A DNA stretch of 61,431 nt from Lysobacter sp. (GCA_011526085.1 WYBC01000046.1:1-61431), one strand, 5' to 3'; numbered from the stretch's first letter, positions 40,293-50,970 are shown. Notes: generated by a model from the letters alone, not told the origin. Made by a program: numbers and translations.

Positions 40293-42713
40293 TCAGCGCT
40301 TCAGCGCGCGCAGGGCGTCGGCCATCGCGGTGTTGGCGGGCGGTGCGGACTGGCCGGGGCGCGGTTTCGCGGGGGCGCCGCCTTTCGGGCCCTGGCCGCC
40401 CGGGCGCGGGCTGGTCTGGCGTGTGTTGGGTTGGCGCGCGTCGTCGCGACCGCCGCCGCGGGACTCGCCCGGCACGTCGTCGAGCCGGCAGGTGAGCGCG
40501 ATGCGCTTGCGCGGCACGTCCACTTCCATGACCTTCACCTTCACCACGTCGCCCACCTTCACCACGCTGCGCGGGTCCTTCACGAACTTGTCGGACAGCG
40601 CGGAGATGTGGACCAGTCCGTCCTGGTGGACACCGATATCGACGAAGGCGCCGAACGCGGCGACGTTGGTGACTACGCCTTCCAGCACCATGCCCGGCTG
40701 CAGGTCGCCGATGGTCTCGATGCCGTCGGCGAAGCGCGCGGCCTTGAATTCCGGACGCGGGTCGCGGCCCGGTTTTTCCAGTTCCTTCACGATGTCGCGC
40801 ACGGTCGGCAGGCCGAAGCGCTCGTCCGTGAAGCGGTCGAGCGGCAGGCTGCGCAGCGTCGCGGCATCACCGATCAACTGGGCGATGGGTTTGCCGGTGG
40901 CCTGCACGATGCGTTCGACCACCGGATAGGCTTCCGGATGCACCGATGAGGCGTCCAGCGGCTGGTCGCCATCGGCGATACGCAGGAAGCCGGCGCACTG
41001 TTCGAAGGTCTTCTCGCCGAGACGCGGCACCTTCAGCAGGTCGCGGCGGGATCTGAACGCGCCGTGCTGGTCGCGGAACGCGACGATGTTGTCCGCCACC
41101 GACGACGACAGGCCCGAGACGCGGGTCAGCAGCGGCGCCGATGCGGTGTTCACGAACACGCCGACCGCGTTCACGCAGTCCTCCACCTTCGCGTCGAGCG
41201 AACGCGCCAGCGCGTAGGGATTCACGTCGTGCTGGTACTGGCCGACACCGATCGCCTTGGGCTCGATCTTCACCAGTTCCGCCAGCGGGTCCTGCAGCCG
41301 GCGCGCGATCGAGACCGCGCCGCGCAGGCTGACGTCGAGGTTCGGGAATTCGCGCGCCGCCAGTTCCGAGGCCGAATACACCGATGCGCCGGCTTCGCTG
41401 ACCATGACCTTGGTGAGTTTCAGCTCCGGATGCTTCGCGATCAGTTCGCCGGCGAGCTTGTCGGTCTCGCGCGACGCGGTGCCGTTGCCGATGGCGATCA
41501 GTTCGACCCCGTGTTCGGCGCAGAGGCGCTTCAACGCGGCGATCGAAGCGTCCCACTGGCGTTTGGGTTCGTGCGGATAGATCGTGTCGGTGGCGACGAG
41601 TTTGCCGGTGCGGTCGACCACCGCGACCTTCACGCCGGTGCGCAGTCCGGGATCGAGCCCGAGCACGACGCGCGGGCCCGCGGGCGCGGCCAGCAGCAGA
41701 TCCTTGAGATTGTCGCCGAACACCGCGATGGCCTCGGCCTCGGCCTTCTCGCGCGCGGCGGTGACGAGTTCCAGCGACAGGTTCAGCAGCAGGCGCGCGC
41801 GCCAGGCCAGACGACAGGTGTCGGTCAGCCACTTGTCGGCGGGACGGCCCTGTGCGGCGATGCCTGCGGCCAGCGCGACGCGGCCTTCGGCATAGGCGTG
41901 GCCCTGTTCGATGTCGGCGGTGGGTTCGAGATCCATCGTCAGCACGTCTTCGCGCCGGCCGCGCAGCAGCGCGAGCATGCGATGCGAAGGGATCGTCGCC
42001 AACGCTTCGGAATGATCGAAATAATCGCGGTATTTCGCGCCTTCCTGTTCCTTGCCTGCGGCGACCTTCGCGCGCAGCACGCCCTTGTCCCGCAGCCACT
42101 GCCGCAGTTCGCCGACCAGCGCCGCGTTCTCGCCGAAGCGTTCGATCAGGATCGCGCGGGCGCCGTCGAGCGCGGCGGCGACATCGGCCACGCCCTTGTC
42201 GGCATCGATGAAATGCTTCGCGCGTTCGTCGGGCGCGACCGAGGGATCGGCGAGGATCGCATCGGCAAGCGGCTCCAGCCCCGCCTCGCGCGCGATCTGC
42301 GCCTTCGTCCGCCGCTTCGGCTTGTACGGCAGATACAGATCTTCGAGTCGCGCCTTGCTGTCGGCGGCGAGCAGATCGTCCAGCAGCGGCTTCGTCAGCT
42401 TGCCCTGCTCGGCGATGGACGCGAGGATCGCGTCGCGGCGTTCTTCCATCTCGCGGAGATACACCAGCCGCGATTCGAGATCGCGCAACTGGGTGTCGTC
42501 GAGTCCGCCGGTGACTTCCTTGCGATAGCGCGCGATGAACGGCACGGTCGCGCCTTCGTCCAGCAGTTCGACCGCGGCGCGCACCTGCGCAGGTTTCGCA
42601 GCGATTTCTGCGGCGATGGTCTCGGCGATGACGCTCGCGATGCCGGTGGCGGAGCGGGTGGGGGCGGGGAGCCCTGCGGGCGTCTCGGATGAGGGTGCTG
42701 CGGTGTTGGACAT
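40293..42713 (-). CDS. tex: Tex-family RNA-binding transcription accessory protein
   Basis: An 806-residue cytosolic protein. The N-terminal helical region ('[23 protein letters not shown]') is followed by a YqgF/RNase-H-like domain near '[18 protein letters not shown]'. Helix-hairpin-helix repeats follow ('[21 protein letters not shown]', '[18 protein letters not shown]'), then an S1 domain ('[26 protein letters not shown]') and a Gly/Arg/Pro-rich tail. Tex binds RNA and DNA and affects transcription and virulence gene expression in several bacteria. ATG 42713 matches the family N-terminus. Confidence 0.93.
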   Translation of the reverse strand: MSNTAAPSSETPAGLPAPTRSATGIASVIAETIAAEIAAKPAQVRAAVELLDEGATVPFIARYRKEVTGGLDDTQLRDLESRLVYLREMEERRDAILASIAEQGKLTKPLLDDLLAADSKARLEDLYLPYKPKRRTKAQIAREAGLEPLADAILADPSVAPDERAKHFIDADKGVADVAAALDGARAILIERFGENAALVGELRQWLRDKGVLRAKVAAGKEQEGAKYRDYFDHSEALATIPSHRMLALLRGRREDVLTMDLEPTADIEQGHAYAEGRVALAAGIAAQGRPADKWLTDTCRLAWRARLLLNLSLELVTAAREKAEAEAIAVFGDNLKDLLLAAPAGPRVVLGLDPGLRTGVKVAVVDRTGKLVATDTIYPHEPKRQWDASIAALKRLCAEHGVELIAIGNGTASRETDKLAGELIAKHPELKLTKVMVSEAGASVYSASELAAREFPNLDVSLRGAVSIARRLQDPLAELVKIEPKAIGVGQYQHDVNPYALARSLDAKVEDCVNAVGVFVNTASAPLLTRVSGLSSSVADNIVAFRDQHGAFRSRRDLLKVPRLGEKTFEQCAGFLRIADGDQPLDASSVHPEAYPVVERIVQATGKPIAQLIGDAATLRSLPLDRFTDERFGLPTVRDIVKELEKPGRDPRPEFKAARFADGIETIGDLQPGMVLEGVVTNVAAFGAFVDIGVHQDGLVHISALSDKFVKDPRSVVKVGDVVKVKVMEVDVPRKRIALTCRLDDVPGESRGGGRDDARQPNTRQTSPRPGGQGPKGGAPAKPRPGQSAPPANTAMADALRALKR

Positions 42714-43072
42714 CGGGACTTCATGCGGCGGACAACGGACCGCGATTGTCACCGGCCGCGCGAGGACCGTACAGGCTGGCGCCGACGTGCGGGATATGCT
42801 CTGCGTTGGACGTTGACGGGCGCGATGGATGCCGCGCGATCGCGTGTCGAAGCGCGGGCCGACCTGCGTGCCCGGCACATTCTGCGCGCATGCGCCCGGA
42901 TTCATGTTCATGTCCGGAGAGTGTGTTTTGCGGCAGCGCGCGTGCCGCCGGGCTTCGACGCCGCGTCGGTTGACAGTGTCCAGTCGGTGTGGGAGACATG
43001 GCCGCGACGTCGCGTCGTGCGTGATGTCGTGGATGATGTTTGCCCATAGGCACTTTCAAGGAGGAGACGAAC
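42714..43072. other. Intergenic region between divergent genes
   Basis: About 360 bases between tex and the secreted protein gene. TTGACA at 42970-42975 is a good -35 candidate for the plus-strand gene, but no acceptable -10 follows 16-18 bases on. No RNA gene or repeat is seen. Confidence 0.4.
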
Positions 43073-44800
43073 ATGAATGCAATCATTCGCCCGGGGTCGC
43101 AGGCGCGATCGCACGGCCTCACCGTTCCCGCCGTTGCGCTGCGCTTGTTGTTGGCGGCGCTGGTGCTGTTGGCCGCCGCGCTGCCGGTGCGCAACGCCCA
43201 CGCCCAGCCCTGGTTGTTGACCCAGGCCGAGCGCAAGGCGTATCTGCAATATTACGCGCCGGTGATCATGCAGCGCGCCGAAGAGAGCAGCAGCAAGAAG
43301 GGACGCGACTGGATTTCGAACTACGATTTCGACCGCGACGGCAATTTCGCCAACAACCGCTACACGTGGCCGAATCTGCTGCCGCAGTACATCGCCGCCT
43401 CCGCGGCCGGCTCCGGCGCTTACCAGCACTGGCGCATCCGGCCCACGCTGTACGCATCCGCGATCGAATTCATGGACGGCGGCAACAAGGCGCTGGCGTT
43501 GCTGTATCACGTCTATCATCCGGTGGACAAGAAGGCCACCGAGATCCACGACTGGGAGCGGATCGAGATCGTGGTGCGCGGTGCGACCGGCGTGCCGGGC
43601 GAAATCGGCGAATACGTGGGCCATGTCACCATCACCAGTCACAAGGACCACGTGATGCGCAGCTACGGCAGCCCCGATCTCAATTTCATGCAGGTCGCCG
43701 GCGGCAGGCACGTGATGATCTGGCAGGCCGACGAAGACAACACCGAGCTCGGCACCCATGGCCATGAACTGCATTTCGTGCAGGACGCGTACGGCACGAT
43801 CAGCGCGCGCGTGGCGGCGGGGAATTCGGCCGAGGTCGAGGTCACCAACGACGACGACAAGTCGGTGCACTACGTCTGGGTGCCGGAAACCTCGGTCGCG
43901 GCGGTGTCCGCCTGGAACGCGCAGTCGATCAGTTACGCCAACGCCGCCAATCTGGCGGCAGGGCGCGATGACACGGTGTCGTGGCCGCTGGTCAAGCGCA
44001 TCACCTACGAACTGCAGGATCTGGCCGACGTCTTCGGCGGCCAGTGGTCGGGCGCGAACTGGTCGCTCAACTGGACCTCGGGCCAGCATGCCGACATCCT
44101 GCTCGACAGCCCGATCGTGAACGAGCTCGGTCAGGTGGAAGTGCCGGCCGGGCTGCAGCGGTTCTATGTGCTTTCGCGGGACACATCCAGCGCCAGCCAG
44201 ACCGATGGTCGAGATGGTGTTCTCGGAAAGGACTGGTTCTGGGGCGGTTACTCGGCCGAAACCAACGCCGACACCATCTCCGGTTCCGACAAGCTCGACG
44301 GTTACGGCGGTGCCGGCCGCGACAGCTACAACCGCAACCGCGCCGACGCCAGCGGCGATTACGCGTCGCTCGGCGCGTACTGGCGCCAGCACGATTTCCT
44401 GGTCCATTCCGGGGGCATCGACACGCGCGACCATTACGAGGCCGGACTGTGGCTGCTCAACGGTTGGCATCTGTCTCAGAACGGCGGCTACGACGGTCGC
44501 TGGGCACAGCTCTACGACGATCGCGTCGCCTACGAACCGGTACAGCCGTTCACGGTGATCCTGCCGGTGCTGACGCGCGGCTGCGGCGCGACGATCATCG
44601 TGACCGCGCAGGTGAGCGGCGGCGTGCCGCCTTACAGCTTCACCTGGAGCAACGTGCTGTGGCAGTCCGCCGATGGCCGCTCGGCCGAGATCGCCAGCGG
44701 CGCGACCGCGACCTTGACGGTGTCCACCGCGGATGGGCAAAGCGCGACCCGGACCGCCCGCAATGCGGTGGGCTGCGATCCCGGCGGCAGCCCGCGTTGA
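43073..44800 (+). CDS. Secreted protein of unknown function with HDWE-type motif
   Basis: A 575-residue protein with a Sec signal peptide (cleavage near 'NAHAQ') and a strong AAGGAGG ribosome site 7 bases before ATG 43073. Residues ~100-240 have 'YHVYHPVDKKATEIHDWERIEI' with the stretch IHDWE (158-162), plus 'HVMIWQA' and 'GHELHFV'. The H-D-W-E stretch recalls NLP (necrosis-inducing) and VPS62-type proteins, a weak resemblance only. The last ~70 residues ('VSGGVPPYSFTW') look like a small PKD/Ig-type module. It may be a secreted toxin or adhesin; unproven. It is convergent with putA across a two-way terminator. Confidence 0.8.
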   Translation: MNAIIRPGSQARSHGLTVPAVALRLLLAALVLLAAALPVRNAHAQPWLLTQAERKAYLQYYAPVIMQRAEESSSKKGRDWISNYDFDRDGNFANNRYTWPNLLPQYIAASAAGSGAYQHWRIRPTLYASAIEFMDGGNKALALLYHVYHPVDKKATEIHDWERIEIVVRGATGVPGEIGEYVGHVTITSHKDHVMRSYGSPDLNFMQVAGGRHVMIWQADEDNTELGTHGHELHFVQDAYGTISARVAAGNSAEVEVTNDDDKSVHYVWVPETSVAAVSAWNAQSISYANAANLAAGRDDTVSWPLVKRITYELQDLADVFGGQWSGANWSLNWTSGQHADILLDSPIVNELGQVEVPAGLQRFYVLSRDTSSASQTDGRDGVLGKDWFWGGYSAETNADTISGSDKLDGYGGAGRDSYNRNRADASGDYASLGAYWRQHDFLVHSGGIDTRDHYEAGLWLLNGWHLSQNGGYDGRWAQLYDDRVAYEPVQPFTVILPVLTRGCGATIIVTAQVSGGVPPYSFTWSNVLWQSADGRSAEIASGATATLTVSTADGQSATRTARNAVGCDPGGSPR

Positions 44801-44810
44801 TGGCTGAAGC

Positions 44811-44839
44811 GAAAAGCCCCGCGGTATGCGGGGCTTTTC
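44811..44839. terminator. Bidirectional terminator between convergent genes
   Basis: A perfect 12-bp stem GAAAAGCCCCGC (44811-44822) with GCGGGGCTTTTC (44828-44839) and loop GGTAT. A-run on the left and T-run on the right allow termination from both the secreted protein gene and the convergent putA gene. Confidence 0.9.
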
Positions 44840-44863
44840 GGCATGGCGATGCGGGAGCGCCGC

Positions 44864-47800
44864 TCAATCGCCCAGCGTCAGCAGCGACGCATTGCCGCCC
44901 GCGGCGGTCGTGTTCACGGTGACCGTCTTCTCGGTCGCGAAGCGCGGCAGGTAGTGCGGGCCGCCGGCCTTGGGGCCGGTGCCGGACAGGTTCTGGCCGC
45001 CGAAGGGCTGCACGCCGACGACCGCGCCGATCTGGTTGCGGTTGACGTAGATGTTGCCGACCTTCGCGCGCTGGACGATGCGGTCGATGCTCTCGTCGAT
45101 GCGCGAATGGATGCCGAGGGTCAGGCCGAAGCCGGTGGCGTTGATGGTGTCGACGACCTGGTCGAGATCCTCGGCCTTCCAGCGGATCACGTGCAGCGCC
45201 GGGCCGAAGTTCTCGCGGGTCAGCTGCGACAGCGACTTCAGCTCCCACGCGCGCGGCGCGAAGAAGGTGCCGTGTTCGACGCTCTCGTCGGTGGTAGCCA
45301 CCGCGATCAGCGTCGCGTCCTTCGCCATCTTCGCGGCGTGGTCTTCCAGCAGCGCGAGGGCGTCGGCGTCGATCACCGGGCCGATGTCGGTGGACAGCAG
45401 GCCGGGATCGCCGACCTTCAGTTCCGCCATCGCGCCGGCGAGCATGTGCACGACCTTGTCGGCGATGTCTTCCTGCACGAACAGCACGCGCGCGGCCGAG
45501 CAGCGCTGGCCGGCGGAGGTGAAGGCGGACGACAGCGCGTCCTTGACCAGTTGTTCCGGCAGGGCGGACGAGTCGGCGATCAGCGCGTTCTGGCCGCCGG
45601 TCTCCGCGATCAGGACGGCGATGGCGCCGGATTCGCGCCCGGCCAGCGCGCGGTTGATCGCGCGGGCGGTCTCGGTGGAGCCGGTGAAGGCGACGCCGGC
45701 GACGCGCGGATCGCGGGTCAGCGCCGCGCCGACGGTGGCGCCATCGCCGGGCAGGAACTGCAGCACGGCTTCGGGGATGCCGGCTTCGTGCAGCAGTTTC
45801 ACCGCGGCATGGCCGATGAGATTGGTCTGTTCGGCGGGCTTGGCGATCACGCTGTTGCCGGCGGCCAGCGCCGCGGCCACCTGGCCCATGAAGATCGCCA
45901 GCGGGAAATTCCACGGCGAGATGCACACGAACACCCCGCGGCCGGCGAGCTGCAGCGTGTTCGACTCGCCGGTCGGGCCGGGCAGGGCTTCGACCGCGAA
46001 GTGCTTGCGGGCCTGTGCGGCGTAATAGCGCAGGAAATCCACGGCCTCGCGCACTTCGGCGACGCCGTCGGACAGTGTCTTGCCGGCTTCCTTGGTGCAC
46101 ATCGCCATGTACTGCGGCATGCGCGCTTCCAGCAGGGTCGCGGCATGTTCGAGGATCGCGGCGCGGCTGGCGGCCGGGGTGGCGTCCCAGCCGGGCTGCG
46201 CGGCGACCGCGTTCTGCAGGGCCTTTTCGACGGTCGCGCTGTCGGCGGGCTGCCAGCGGCCGACGGTTTCGCGGCGATCGGCCGGATTGGTCACCGCGAG
46301 CATGCCGCGCGATTCGGCGTCGGCGGCGAGGTTGGCGCCCGGCACCAGCGGCATGGCGCGCCAACTGCCGGCGCCCGCGGCGTTGATCTGCTCGGCGAGG
46401 GCCTGCAGCTGCGAATCGTTGGCGAGGTTGATGCCCATGGAGTTGTCTCTCTCGTGCCCGAAACTGCGGTACAGATCGACCGGCAGCGGGATGCGCGGAT
46501 GCGGGATGCTGTCGAACGCCGACACGGTTTCGACCGGGTCGCGGATGAGGTCGTCGATGGCGACGCTCTCGTCGGTGATGCGATTGACGAAGCTGGAATT
46601 GGCGCCGTTCTCGAGCAGGCGGCGCACCAGATACGGCAGCAGATCTTCGTGCGAACCCACCGGCGCGTAGACGCGGCAGGGCACGTTCAGGCGATCCGCC
46701 GGAATGACTTCGGCATAGAGGTCGTCGCCCATGCCGTGCAGTTTCTGGAATTCGTAGGCGCTGTCCCGCGCCATCCGGTGGATCGCGGCGATCGTCTGCG
46801 CGTTGTGGGTCGCGAACATCGGATAGATCGCGTCGGTCGCGTCGAGCAACCTGCGCGCGCAGGCCTGATAGGACACGTCGGTATTGGGTTTGCGCGTGAA
46901 CACCGGATAGCCGGCCTGGCCGTCGACCTGCGCGCGCTTGACCTCGCTGTCCCAGTACGCGCCCTTCACCAGTCGTACCGGGATCGTCCGGCCCAGCGCG
47001 CGGGCGCGGTCGGCGATGAAGTCGATCACGAACGGCGCGCGCTTCTGATACGCCTGCACGACGATGCCGAAGCCGTTCCAGCCCGCCAGCGAAGGGTCGG
47101 ACAGCACCTGGAAGATCAGGTCGAGCGACATTTCGAGGCGGTCGGTTTCCTCGGCGTCGATGGTCAGGCCGATGCCGTAGCGCTTCGCGAGCTGCGACAG
47201 CTCCAGCAGGCGCGGACCGAGTTCGGCGAACACCCGGGCGCGCTTCGCGTGTTCGTAGCGCGGATGCAGGGCGGAGAGCTTGACCGAGATGCTCGGCGCG
47301 GCGAAGACATCCGCGGAAACGAAATCGCCGCCCGGGCCGCTCCTGCCGATGGCATGGATCGCCATGCGGTAGGCGTCGAGATAGCGCAGCGCATCCTTCG
47401 TGGTCAGCGCGCCTTCGCCCAGCATGTCGAACGAATAGCGGTAGTTCGCGCTGTCGCCCTTGCGGCTGCGCGACAGGGCTTCGTCGATGGTGCGGCCCAT
47501 CACGAACTGGTGGCCCATGATCCGCATGGCCTGGCGCACGGCGAGGCGGATCACCGGCTCGCCGACGCGGCCGATCAGGCGCTTGAAGGCGTTGTGGACG
47601 TCGCGCTTGGTGTCGTCGGCCAGATCGACCAGCTTGCCGGTCAGCATCAGGCCCCAGGTCGAGGCGTTGACCAGCACCGAGTCCGACTGGCCCATGTGCC
47701 GCTTCCAGTCGGCGTCGCCGAGCTTGTCGCGGATCAGTTTGTCGGCTGTGTCCTGGTCGGGAATGCGCAGCAGGGCCTCGGCCACGCACATCAGCAGCAC

Positions 47801-48052
47801 GCCTTCCTCGCTGCCCAGGTCGTACTGGCGCATGAAGGCCTCGATGGCGCCCTGGTCCTGCGCCCGGGCCCGGACCCGGCGCACCAGGTCGGCAGCGGTG
47901 GCCTGGACGGCGGCGCGGTCGGCGTCCGGCTGCCGGGCGGCGGCCAGCAGTTCGCGGACGTGCTCGGCTTCGTCGCGGACCCAGGCCGCGGTGATGGCGG
48001 CCCGGCGCGGGTCGGGCGTGGCCGGCAATTCGGGGGTCAGAAGGGCGTTCAC
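44864..48052 (-). CDS. putA: Bifunctional proline dehydrogenase / P5C dehydrogenase PutA
   Basis: A 1062-residue flavoenzyme that oxidises proline to P5C and then to glutamate with channelling. The first ~450 residues form the FAD proline dehydrogenase barrel, after a short N-terminal arm ('DLIRDPVETVSAF' is close to the end of this part). The aldehyde dehydrogenase domain follows, with 'SPWNFPLA', 'AVLIAETGGQNA' and the catalytic Cys in 'SAGQRCSAARVLFV'. It lacks the ribbon-helix-helix DNA-binding domain of long trifunctional PutA, so it should not repress its own operon. GTG start at 48052. Confidence 0.95.
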   Translation of the reverse strand: MNALLTPELPATPDPRRAAITAAWVRDEAEHVRELLAAARQPDADRAAVQATAADLVRRVRARAQDQGAIEAFMRQYDLGSEEGVLLMCVAEALLRIPDQDTADKLIRDKLGDADWKRHMGQSDSVLVNASTWGLMLTGKLVDLADDTKRDVHNAFKRLIGRVGEPVIRLAVRQAMRIMGHQFVMGRTIDEALSRSRKGDSANYRYSFDMLGEGALTTKDALRYLDAYRMAIHAIGRSGPGGDFVSADVFAAPSISVKLSALHPRYEHAKRARVFAELGPRLLELSQLAKRYGIGLTIDAEETDRLEMSLDLIFQVLSDPSLAGWNGFGIVVQAYQKRAPFVIDFIADRARALGRTIPVRLVKGAYWDSEVKRAQVDGQAGYPVFTRKPNTDVSYQACARRLLDATDAIYPMFATHNAQTIAAIHRMARDSAYEFQKLHGMGDDLYAEVIPADRLNVPCRVYAPVGSHEDLLPYLVRRLLENGANSSFVNRITDESVAIDDLIRDPVETVSAFDSIPHPRIPLPVDLYRSFGHERDNSMGINLANDSQLQALAEQINAAGAGSWRAMPLVPGANLAADAESRGMLAVTNPADRRETVGRWQPADSATVEKALQNAVAAQPGWDATPAASRAAILEHAATLLEARMPQYMAMCTKEAGKTLSDGVAEVREAVDFLRYYAAQARKHFAVEALPGPTGESNTLQLAGRGVFVCISPWNFPLAIFMGQVAAALAAGNSVIAKPAEQTNLIGHAAVKLLHEAGIPEAVLQFLPGDGATVGAALTRDPRVAGVAFTGSTETARAINRALAGRESGAIAVLIAETGGQNALIADSSALPEQLVKDALSSAFTSAGQRCSAARVLFVQEDIADKVVHMLAGAMAELKVGDPGLLSTDIGPVIDADALALLEDHAAKMAKDATLIAVATTDESVEHGTFFAPRAWELKSLSQLTRENFGPALHVIRWKAEDLDQVVDTINATGFGLTLGIHSRIDESIDRIVQRAKVGNIYVNRNQIGAVVGVQPFGGQNLSGTGPKAGGPHYLPRFATEKTVTVNTTAAGGNASLLTLGD

Positions 48053-48261
48053 GGCGGTCCGAAGGGCGGCGAGGCGCGGATACTAGCAGTGCCGAAGCCT
48101 GCATTTGTACCCCTTCGCCCGCGTATGCGCGACCGGCTTCCCTTGCCCCTGTCTGCGGCGAACGGCTACCATTCTCAGGTTTCCCGGGAATCGCTTCGGG
48201 CCGGACAGGTTTTCCGCCTGCCTCTGCCGCCCGGCTTCCTACGTAACTCTTTCATCTGCAT

Positions 48262-48277
48262 CGACTCGGTCGAGTCG
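48262..48277. other. Palindromic hairpin in the 5' leader of the oxidase operon
   Basis: CGACTCG (48262-48268) and CGAGTCG (48271-48277) form a tight palindrome 20 bases before the ctaC start. It could be a leader hairpin or a dyad operator. The rest of the 245-base gap up to putA shows no clear promoter. Confidence 0.4.
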
Positions 48278-48297
48278 CGACTTCGGGGTGTTGGACC

Positions 48298-49293
48298 ATG
48301 GTGCGAACGCGTGCGTGTGTGGCGGGATGGGGTCGGATGCTGGCGGCATTGCCGCTGGTCGCGCTCCTGGTCCCGATGGTGACGATGGCCCAGTCCGCCG
48401 ATCCGAAGCCCTGGCAGTTGAACATGGGGCAGGGGGTCACCGAGTCTTCGAAGCATGCCTACGACGCGCACATGCTCGCGCTGTGGATCTGCGTCGTCAT
48501 CGGCCTGATCGTCTTCGGCGCCATGGCCTTCGCCATGTTCAAGTTCCGCAAGTCCAAGGGCGCCAAGCCCGACGTGGACTTCACCCACAGCACCAAGCTG
48601 GAAATCATCTGGACCGTGGTGCCGGTGGCGCTGCTGGTCATGATGGCGTTCCCGGCCACCAGCAAGCTGATCGCGATGTACGACACGCGCGATGCCGCGA
48701 TGACCATCAAGGTCACCGGCTACCAGTGGCTGTGGCACTACGAATATCCGGGCGACAAGCCGGGCGACACCGTCAGCTTCACCAGCCGACTCGACCGCAA
48801 GAGCGACCAGATCCGCCAGAGCGGCGTCGATGCGCGCGGCGCCAACCATCCGAGCTATCTGCTCGACGTCGACAATCCCCTGGTCGTGCCGGTCGACACC
48901 AAGATCCATTTCCTGATCAAGGCCGACGACGTGATCCACGCATGGTGGGTGCCGGCGCTGGGCTGGAAGCAGGACGCCATCCCGGGCATCGTCAACGACG
49001 CCTGGACCGAGATCAAAACCCCGGGCGTGTACCGCGGCCAGTGCGCGGAGCTGTGCGGCAAGGACCACGGCTTCATGCCGATCGTGGTGAAGGCCGTGTC
49101 GAAGGCCGAATTCGAGCAGTGGCTGGCCGAGCAGCGCGCGAAGAACGCGCCTCCGGCGCCGGCCGTGCCCGCGGAAGCGGCGCCCGCCGATGCCGCGCCG
49201 ACCGAAGTGGCGCCCGCCGCCGAAGCCGCCGCGCCGGCGACCGCCACCGCTTCCGACCAGAACGCCGCCGCAACCGCCGCCAAGGCCGGTTGA
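48298..49293 (+). CDS. ctaC: Cytochrome c oxidase subunit II
   Basis: A 331-residue subunit of an aa3-type oxidase. It has a signal peptide, two transmembrane helices (residues ~57-80 and ~103-122), and a periplasmic cupredoxin domain with the CuA site 'CAELCGKDHGFM' plus 'HAWWVPALG' and 'YQWLWHYEY' for electron entry. A long Ala/Pro C-terminal tail is present. It starts the cox operon, 23 bases before ctaD. Confidence 0.95.
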   Translation: MVRTRACVAGWGRMLAALPLVALLVPMVTMAQSADPKPWQLNMGQGVTESSKHAYDAHMLALWICVVIGLIVFGAMAFAMFKFRKSKGAKPDVDFTHSTKLEIIWTVVPVALLVMMAFPATSKLIAMYDTRDAAMTIKVTGYQWLWHYEYPGDKPGDTVSFTSRLDRKSDQIRQSGVDARGANHPSYLLDVDNPLVVPVDTKIHFLIKADDVIHAWWVPALGWKQDAIPGIVNDAWTEIKTPGVYRGQCAELCGKDHGFMPIVVKAVSKAEFEQWLAEQRAKNAPPAPAVPAEAAPADAAPTEVAPAAEAAAPATATASDQNAAATAAKAG

Positions 49294-49316
49294 TCGCTCC
49301 ACTTTCGAGGTAAGTC

Positions 49317-50933
49317 ATGGCCACCACCACCCACGCCGCAGATCATCACGACGCGCACGACCACAAGCAGGGCTTCGTGGAGCGTTGGTTCTTCTCGACC
49401 AACCACAAGGACATCGGCACGCTGTATCTGGTGTTCAGCTTCGTGATGTTCATCATCGGCGCCGGCATGTCGGTGGTGATCCGCACCGAACTGATGACGC
49501 CGGGCCTGCAGCACGTCAGCCCCGAGTTCTTCAACTCGATGACCACCGTGCACGCGCTGGTCATGATCTTCGGCGGCGTGATGCCGGCCTTCGTCGGCTT
49601 GGCCAACTGGATGGTGCCGCTGCAGATCGGCGCGCCGGACATGGCGCTGCCGCGCATGAACAACTGGTCCTTCTGGATCATGCCGTTCGCCTTCGCGCTG
49701 CTGCTGGTCACGTTCTTCCTGCCGGGCGGCGCGCCCGCCGGCGGCTGGACCCTGTATCCGCCGCTGTCGCTGCAGGGCGGCTACAACCTGTCGTTCGCGA
49801 TCTTCGCCATCCACATGATGGGCATCAGCTCGATCATGGGCGCGATCAACATCATCGCCACCATCCTCAACATGCGCGCCCCGGGCGTCGATCTGCTGAA
49901 GATGCCGATCTTCTGCTGGACCTGGCTGATCACCGCCTTCCTGCTGATCGCGGTGATGCCGGTGCTCGCCGGCGCCGTGACCATGCTGCTCACCGACAAG
50001 TTCTTCCTGACCAGCTTCTTCAGCGCGAAGGGCGGCGGCGACCCGGTGATGTTCCAGCACATCTTCTGGTTCTTCGGCCACCCCGAGGTCTACATCATGA
50101 TCCTGCCGGCCTTCGGCGTGGTGTCGGAGATCATCCCGACCTTCAGCCGCAAGCCGCTGTTCGGTTACCAGGCGATGGTGTACGCCACCGCCTCGATCGC
50201 CTTCCTCTCGTTCATCGTGTGGGCGCACCACATGTTCACCGTCGGCATGCCGCTCGGTGGCGAGATCTACTTCATGTTCGCGACCATGCTGATCGCGGTG
50301 CCGACCGGCGTGAAGGTGTTCAACTGGGTCACCACGATGTGGCGCGGCTCGATCTCGTTCGAATCGCCGATGCTGTGGGCGATCGCGTTCGTGATCCTGT
50401 TCACCATCGGCGGCTTCTCGGGCCTGATGCTCGCCATCGTCCCGGCCGACTTCCAGTACCACGACACCTATTTCGTCGTCGCCCACTTCCATTACGTGCT
50501 GGTCACCGGCGCGCTGTTCGCGATCATCGCGGCGGTGTACTACTGGTGGCCGAAGTGGACCGGCCGCATGTACAGCGAGACGCTGGCCAAGTTCCATTTC
50601 TGGTGGTCAGTGGTGTTCGTGAACCTGCTGTTCTTCCCGCAGCACTTCCTCGGCCTGGCCGGCATGCCGCGCCGCATCCCCGACTACAACGTCGTGTTCG
50701 CCGACTGGAACCTCGTCAGCTCGATCGGCGCCTTCGGCATGTTCGCGACCCCGTTCATCATGGCGTTCGTGCTGTGGCATTCGTTGAAGCACGGCGCCAA
50801 GGCCGAAGCGCGCGCCTGGGAAGGCGCGAAGGGCCTGGAGTGGACGGTGCCGTCGCCGGCCCCGCACCACACCTTCACCACGCCGCCGGTGATCCGTGAA
50901 GGCGATCTCGCCCACGGCGACATCACCCACTGA
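49317..50933 (+). CDS. ctaD: Cytochrome c oxidase subunit I
   Basis: The 538-residue catalytic subunit with 12 transmembrane helices, carrying heme a and the heme a3-CuB oxygen-reducing centre. Landmarks include 'TTVHALVMIFG' (heme a His), 'WFFGHPEVYIMILPAFG' (CuB His and cross-linked Tyr), 'VWAHHMFTVG' (CuB His pair), and 'YHDTYFVVAHFHYVL' (heme a3 and heme a ligands). It is full length. Follows ctaC directly. Confidence 0.97.
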   Translation: MATTTHAADHHDAHDHKQGFVERWFFSTNHKDIGTLYLVFSFVMFIIGAGMSVVIRTELMTPGLQHVSPEFFNSMTTVHALVMIFGGVMPAFVGLANWMVPLQIGAPDMALPRMNNWSFWIMPFAFALLLVTFFLPGGAPAGGWTLYPPLSLQGGYNLSFAIFAIHMMGISSIMGAINIIATILNMRAPGVDLLKMPIFCWTWLITAFLLIAVMPVLAGAVTMLLTDKFFLTSFFSAKGGGDPVMFQHIFWFFGHPEVYIMILPAFGVVSEIIPTFSRKPLFGYQAMVYATASIAFLSFIVWAHHMFTVGMPLGGEIYFMFATMLIAVPTGVKVFNWVTTMWRGSISFESPMLWAIAFVILFTIGGFSGLMLAIVPADFQYHDTYFVVAHFHYVLVTGALFAIIAAVYYWWPKWTGRMYSETLAKFHFWWSVVFVNLLFFPQHFLGLAGMPRRIPDYNVVFADWNLVSSIGAFGMFATPFIMAFVLWHSLKHGAKAEARAWEGAKGLEWTVPSPAPHHTFTTPPVIREGDLAHGDITH

Positions 50934-50970
50934 CGCACTGCGGATCGACCCTGCGAGCACCCGCGACGCC

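Noticed and set aside
42970-42975. TTGACA as a promoter -35 for the secreted protein
   Set aside because: No acceptable -10 hexamer at 16-18 bases; recorded only as a candidate in the intergenic entry.
44843-48382. Plus-strand 1179-codon open frame opposite putA
   Set aside because: Complement of the clearly functional PutA gene; no motifs and atypical amino-acid composition.
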